Shown one piece after another: positions 34,945-36,984 of a stretch of 36,984 nucleotides of DNA. The notes beneath the pieces were generated by a model, which saw only the letters and a program-made list of their open reading frames with translations, ran no database searches and was not told where the DNA came from. Made by a program: the position numbers and the translations under genes. Numbering within the stretch: position 1 is the first letter of the stretch; each line of letters begins with the position of its first letter. The stretch is from the NCBI GenBank assembly GCA_025458585.1, contig JALOSD010000018.1:1-36984 (forward strand), read 5' to 3'. Origin of the DNA: Burkholderiaceae bacterium (GTDB lineage Bacteria > Pseudomonadota > Gammaproteobacteria > Burkholderiales > Burkholderiaceae_C).

Positions 34945-35505
34945 CTAGAGGCCGCGCCACTCTCGCGGCTGCGCCCGGCCCGCGCCGACGAGCGCGAGCA
35001 CGCGCTCGACCGTCTCGTCGACGAGCTCGTCGATCGTCGTCGGCCGGTGGTAGAACGCGGGCAGCGGCGGGAACACGATGCCGCCCATCTCGGTGACGGC
35101 CGTCATGTTGCGCAGGTGCGCGAGGTTGAACGGCGTCTCGCGCACGAGCAGTACAAGCCGTCGGCGTTCCTTCAGCGTGACGTCGGCGGCGCGCGTGAGC
35201 AGGTTGTCCGACAGGCCGTGCGCGATCGCGGCCAGCGTCTTCATCGAGCACGGCGCGACGATCATCGCGTCGGTCGGAAACGAGCCGCTCGCGATGCACG
35301 CGCCGACGTCGGCCGGGCTGTAGGCCTCGTCGGCGAGCGCCTCGAGCCCGCGCCGGTCGAGACCGAGCTCGTGGTGGACGTTGAGCACGCCGGCCGGCGT
35401 CGCCACCAGGTGTGTCGCGACGCCGAGCGCGCGGGCGCGCTGCAGCAGCCGCACGCCGTAGACCGCGCCGCTGGCCCCGGTCAAGCCGACGACCAGCCGG
35501 CCCAC
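34945..35505 (-). CDS. ubiX: flavin prenyltransferase
   Basis: VVGLTGASGAVYGVRLL; MIVAPCSMKTLAAIAHGLSDNLLTRAADV. Confidence 0.95.
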   Translation of the reverse strand: MGRLVVGLTGASGAVYGVRLLQRARALGVATHLVATPAGVLNVHHELGLDRRGLEALADEAYSPADVGACIASGSFPTDAMIVAPCSMKTLAAIAHGLSDNLLTRAADVTLKERRRLVLLVRETPFNLAHLRNMTAVTEMGGIVFPPLPAFYHRPTTIDELVDETVERVLALVGAGRAQPREWRGL

Positions 35506-35507
35506 GC

Positions 35508-35825
35508 TCAGCCTGCCTTGCCGAGCACCTGCTGCAGCTCGCCGCTCTGGTACATCTCCATCATGATGTCCGAGCCGCCGACGAACTCGCCGTTGACGTA
35601 GAGCTGCGGGATCGTCGGCCAGTTGGCGTATTCCTTGATGCCCTGGCGGATCGCCTCGTCCTCGAGCACGTTGACGGTCGTCAACTCGTCGACGCCGCAG
35701 GCCTTGAGGATCTGCACCGCGCGCCCCGAGAAGCCGCACATCGGGAACTGGGCCGTGCCCTTCATGAAGAGCACGACGGGGTGGGTCTTGACGATCTGGT
35801 CGATGCGTTGATTGACGTCGTTCAT
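35508..35825 (-). CDS. grxD: monothiol glutaredoxin
   Basis: [43 protein letters not shown]. Confidence 0.96.
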   Translation of the reverse strand: MNDVNQRIDQIVKTHPVVLFMKGTAQFPMCGFSGRAVQILKACGVDELTTVNVLEDEAIRQGIKEYANWPTIPQLYVNGEFVGGSDIMMEMYQSGELQQVLGKAG

Positions 35826-35911
35826 GGTTGCAAGGAGTCGGGTCGCGCAAAGCCCGTACTCTAGCCGGGACGCGGTGGACCTGCCCGGGGCAGGGGCGGG
35901 GCCCGGGACGG

Positions 35912-36490
35912 TCAGAACGAGTACGACACGCCGAGCTGCAGCACCGGCGCGAGCCGCAGGTCGCGCAGGACGTCCTCGGCGGCGTTGAGGTCGGCCGAGC
36001 GCGCGGGGCGCAGCCCGCTGCCGTAGCCGGCGAGGCCGATGTCGGCGCTGATGCCCCAGCCGCCGCGCAGCGACAGCCCGGTGAAGCCCAGGCCGAGGTA
36101 GGGCAGCGGCGCCGATGCCGCGTCGCTGCCGTCGAGATGGCCACGGTCGCGCCAGGCGAGGCCGCTGCCGCCCGCGCCCGGTGGCATGCCGGTGGCGAGA
36201 CCACGCGCACCGACCGTGAGGCCCGTGGTGGCGCGCACGCCGCCGGCGAAGCCGTCGACGACGCTGGGCAGGTCGAGCAGATAGTAGTCGCCGAACACGC
36301 GCGCGCCGGACGCCGCGGCCGCAGCGTCGGCGATCGCGGCTTGGTACGGCAGCACGGAGCCAAGCCGTTCGACGCGCGCCTGCCAGCGCGGCCACGACGT
36401 GTCGGCGGGCGGCTTCAGGCCGTCCTGCGCCGGTGCAGCCAGCGACGCGAGCAGCGCCACGGCTGCCATCGTTCGACGGGGAGGGGGCAT
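35912..36490 (-). CDS. hypothetical secreted/outer-membrane beta-barrel-like protein
   Basis: 192 aa, signal-like N-terminus [22 protein letters not shown], alternating Gly/aromatic strands, C-terminal LQLGVSYSF. Confidence 0.65.
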   Translation of the reverse strand: MPPPRRTMAAVALLASLAAPAQDGLKPPADTSWPRWQARVERLGSVLPYQAAIADAAAAASGARVFGDYYLLDLPSVVDGFAGGVRATTGLTVGARGLATGMPPGAGGSGLAWRDRGHLDGSDAASAPLPYLGLGFTGLSLRGGWGISADIGLAGYGSGLRPARSADLNAAEDVLRDLRLAPVLQLGVSYSF

Positions 36491-36601
36491 CGTCGACTCC
36501 TTCGCCGCTGCGCGGGCGGCCTGCACGAAATGACCCGATCCACGGTGTGCGCGGGTTCAATCTACACCGGCAGCGGCGCCGCTGCGGCGCGAACTGGCGC
36601 G

Positions 36602-36691
36602 GATCTTCCTCGCAGTTGCGATCTTCCTCGCGGCTGCGATCTTCCTCGCGGCTGCGATCTTCCTCGCGGCTGCGATCTTCCTCGCGGTTGC
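36602..36691. repeat. 18-bp tandem repeat, 5 copies
   Basis: GATCTTCCTCGC(A/G)G(T/C)TGC x5 at 36602, 36620, 36638, 36656, 36674. Confidence 0.95.
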
Positions 36692-36726
36692 GGATTTGCC
36701 GCTTTCGCGATCGGTGACGTTCGACG

Positions 36727-36984
36727 TCAACGACCTCGGAGGCCGGCGTCGGGCAGGCGTGGCCAGCGGCCGCCGCTGCAGCGTTCGTGGCCGGCCAGGT
36801 CGCGGCGCGTCGCGATCGCCTCGAAGCCGGCAGCGGCGAGGCGCCGGCGCACATCGTCGCCCTGGTCGAAGCCGTGCTCGAGCAGCAGCCAGCCGCCGGG
36901 GTGCAGGTGCGCGCCGGCGCCGGCGACCAGCGCGTCGATCGCGCCGAGCCCGTCGCCGCCCGGCGTCAGCGCCGCGCGCGGCTC
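36727..36984 (-). CDS. prmC: C-terminal part of peptide chain release factor N5-glutamine methyltransferase (truncated by window edge)
   Basis: Minus frame [74 protein letters not shown]...*; next to grxD-ubiX. Confidence 0.88.
   Translation of the reverse strand, partial: EPRAALTPGGDGLGAIDALVAGAGAHLHPGGWLLLEHGFDQGDDVRRRLAAAGFEAIATRRDLAGHERCSGGRWPRLPDAGLRGR

Noticed and set aside
36602-36691. CRISPR array
   Set aside because: 18-bp units are contiguous with no spacers and no cas genes nearby.
36433-36717. 94-aa plus-strand ORF with SSSRLR repeats, possible repeat protein
   Set aside because: All frames of an 18-bp stop-free repeat stay open; it overlaps the start of the minus-strand gene and has no supporting homology.
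35508-36854. 448-aa minus ORF with EEDRSR repeats fused to grxD
   Set aside because: Only the last 105 aa (grxD) are credible; the repeat part is the 18-bp array read through non-coding DNA in a frame different from prmC and the barrel-like gene.

Overview
High-GC betaproteobacterial (Burkholderiales-like) chromosomal segment made mostly of housekeeping genes. Gene order, left to right: a divergent acyl-CoA-binding protein / wax-ester synthase pair, TPR and TetR genes, a yadGH-type ABC exporter, a lemA-M48 protease pair, bolA-murA, a his cluster (hisG-hisD-[vapBC-like TA]-hisC-hisB-hisH-hisA*-hisF), rsmD-coaD-ferredoxin, pth-rplY-prs-tRNA-Gln-ispE-lolB-TPR, mutM-dynamin-mutY, tRNA-Pro, ispB, rplU-rpmA-obg-proB*, nudH/proS, a lytic transglycosylase, ubiX-grxD, a beta-barrel-like gene, an 18-bp tandem repeat and the 3' end of prmC. 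No phage, CRISPR or transposase was found. The main observations are: (1) a PIN/ribbon-helix-helix toxin-antitoxin module inside the his operon, preceded by three 13-bp palindromes on an exact 16-bp pitch starting right after the hisD stop, with the toxin stop overlapping the hisC start (ATGA); (2) hisA broken by an internal deletion plus frameshift that removes the GLDA-DG active-site segment; (3) proB with an apparent in-frame loss of about 30 residues covering the conserved INEND...GDND motif; (4) a two-stem-loop repeat found twice, each time immediately 3' of a stop codon and in the same orientation relative to the gene; (5) a putative long rplU leader containing tandem GTTGTGCAACGA repeats; (6) an 18-bp x5 tandem repeat upstream of a lineage-specific outer-membrane-like gene. 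All family assignments come from reading the translations; no database search was run.
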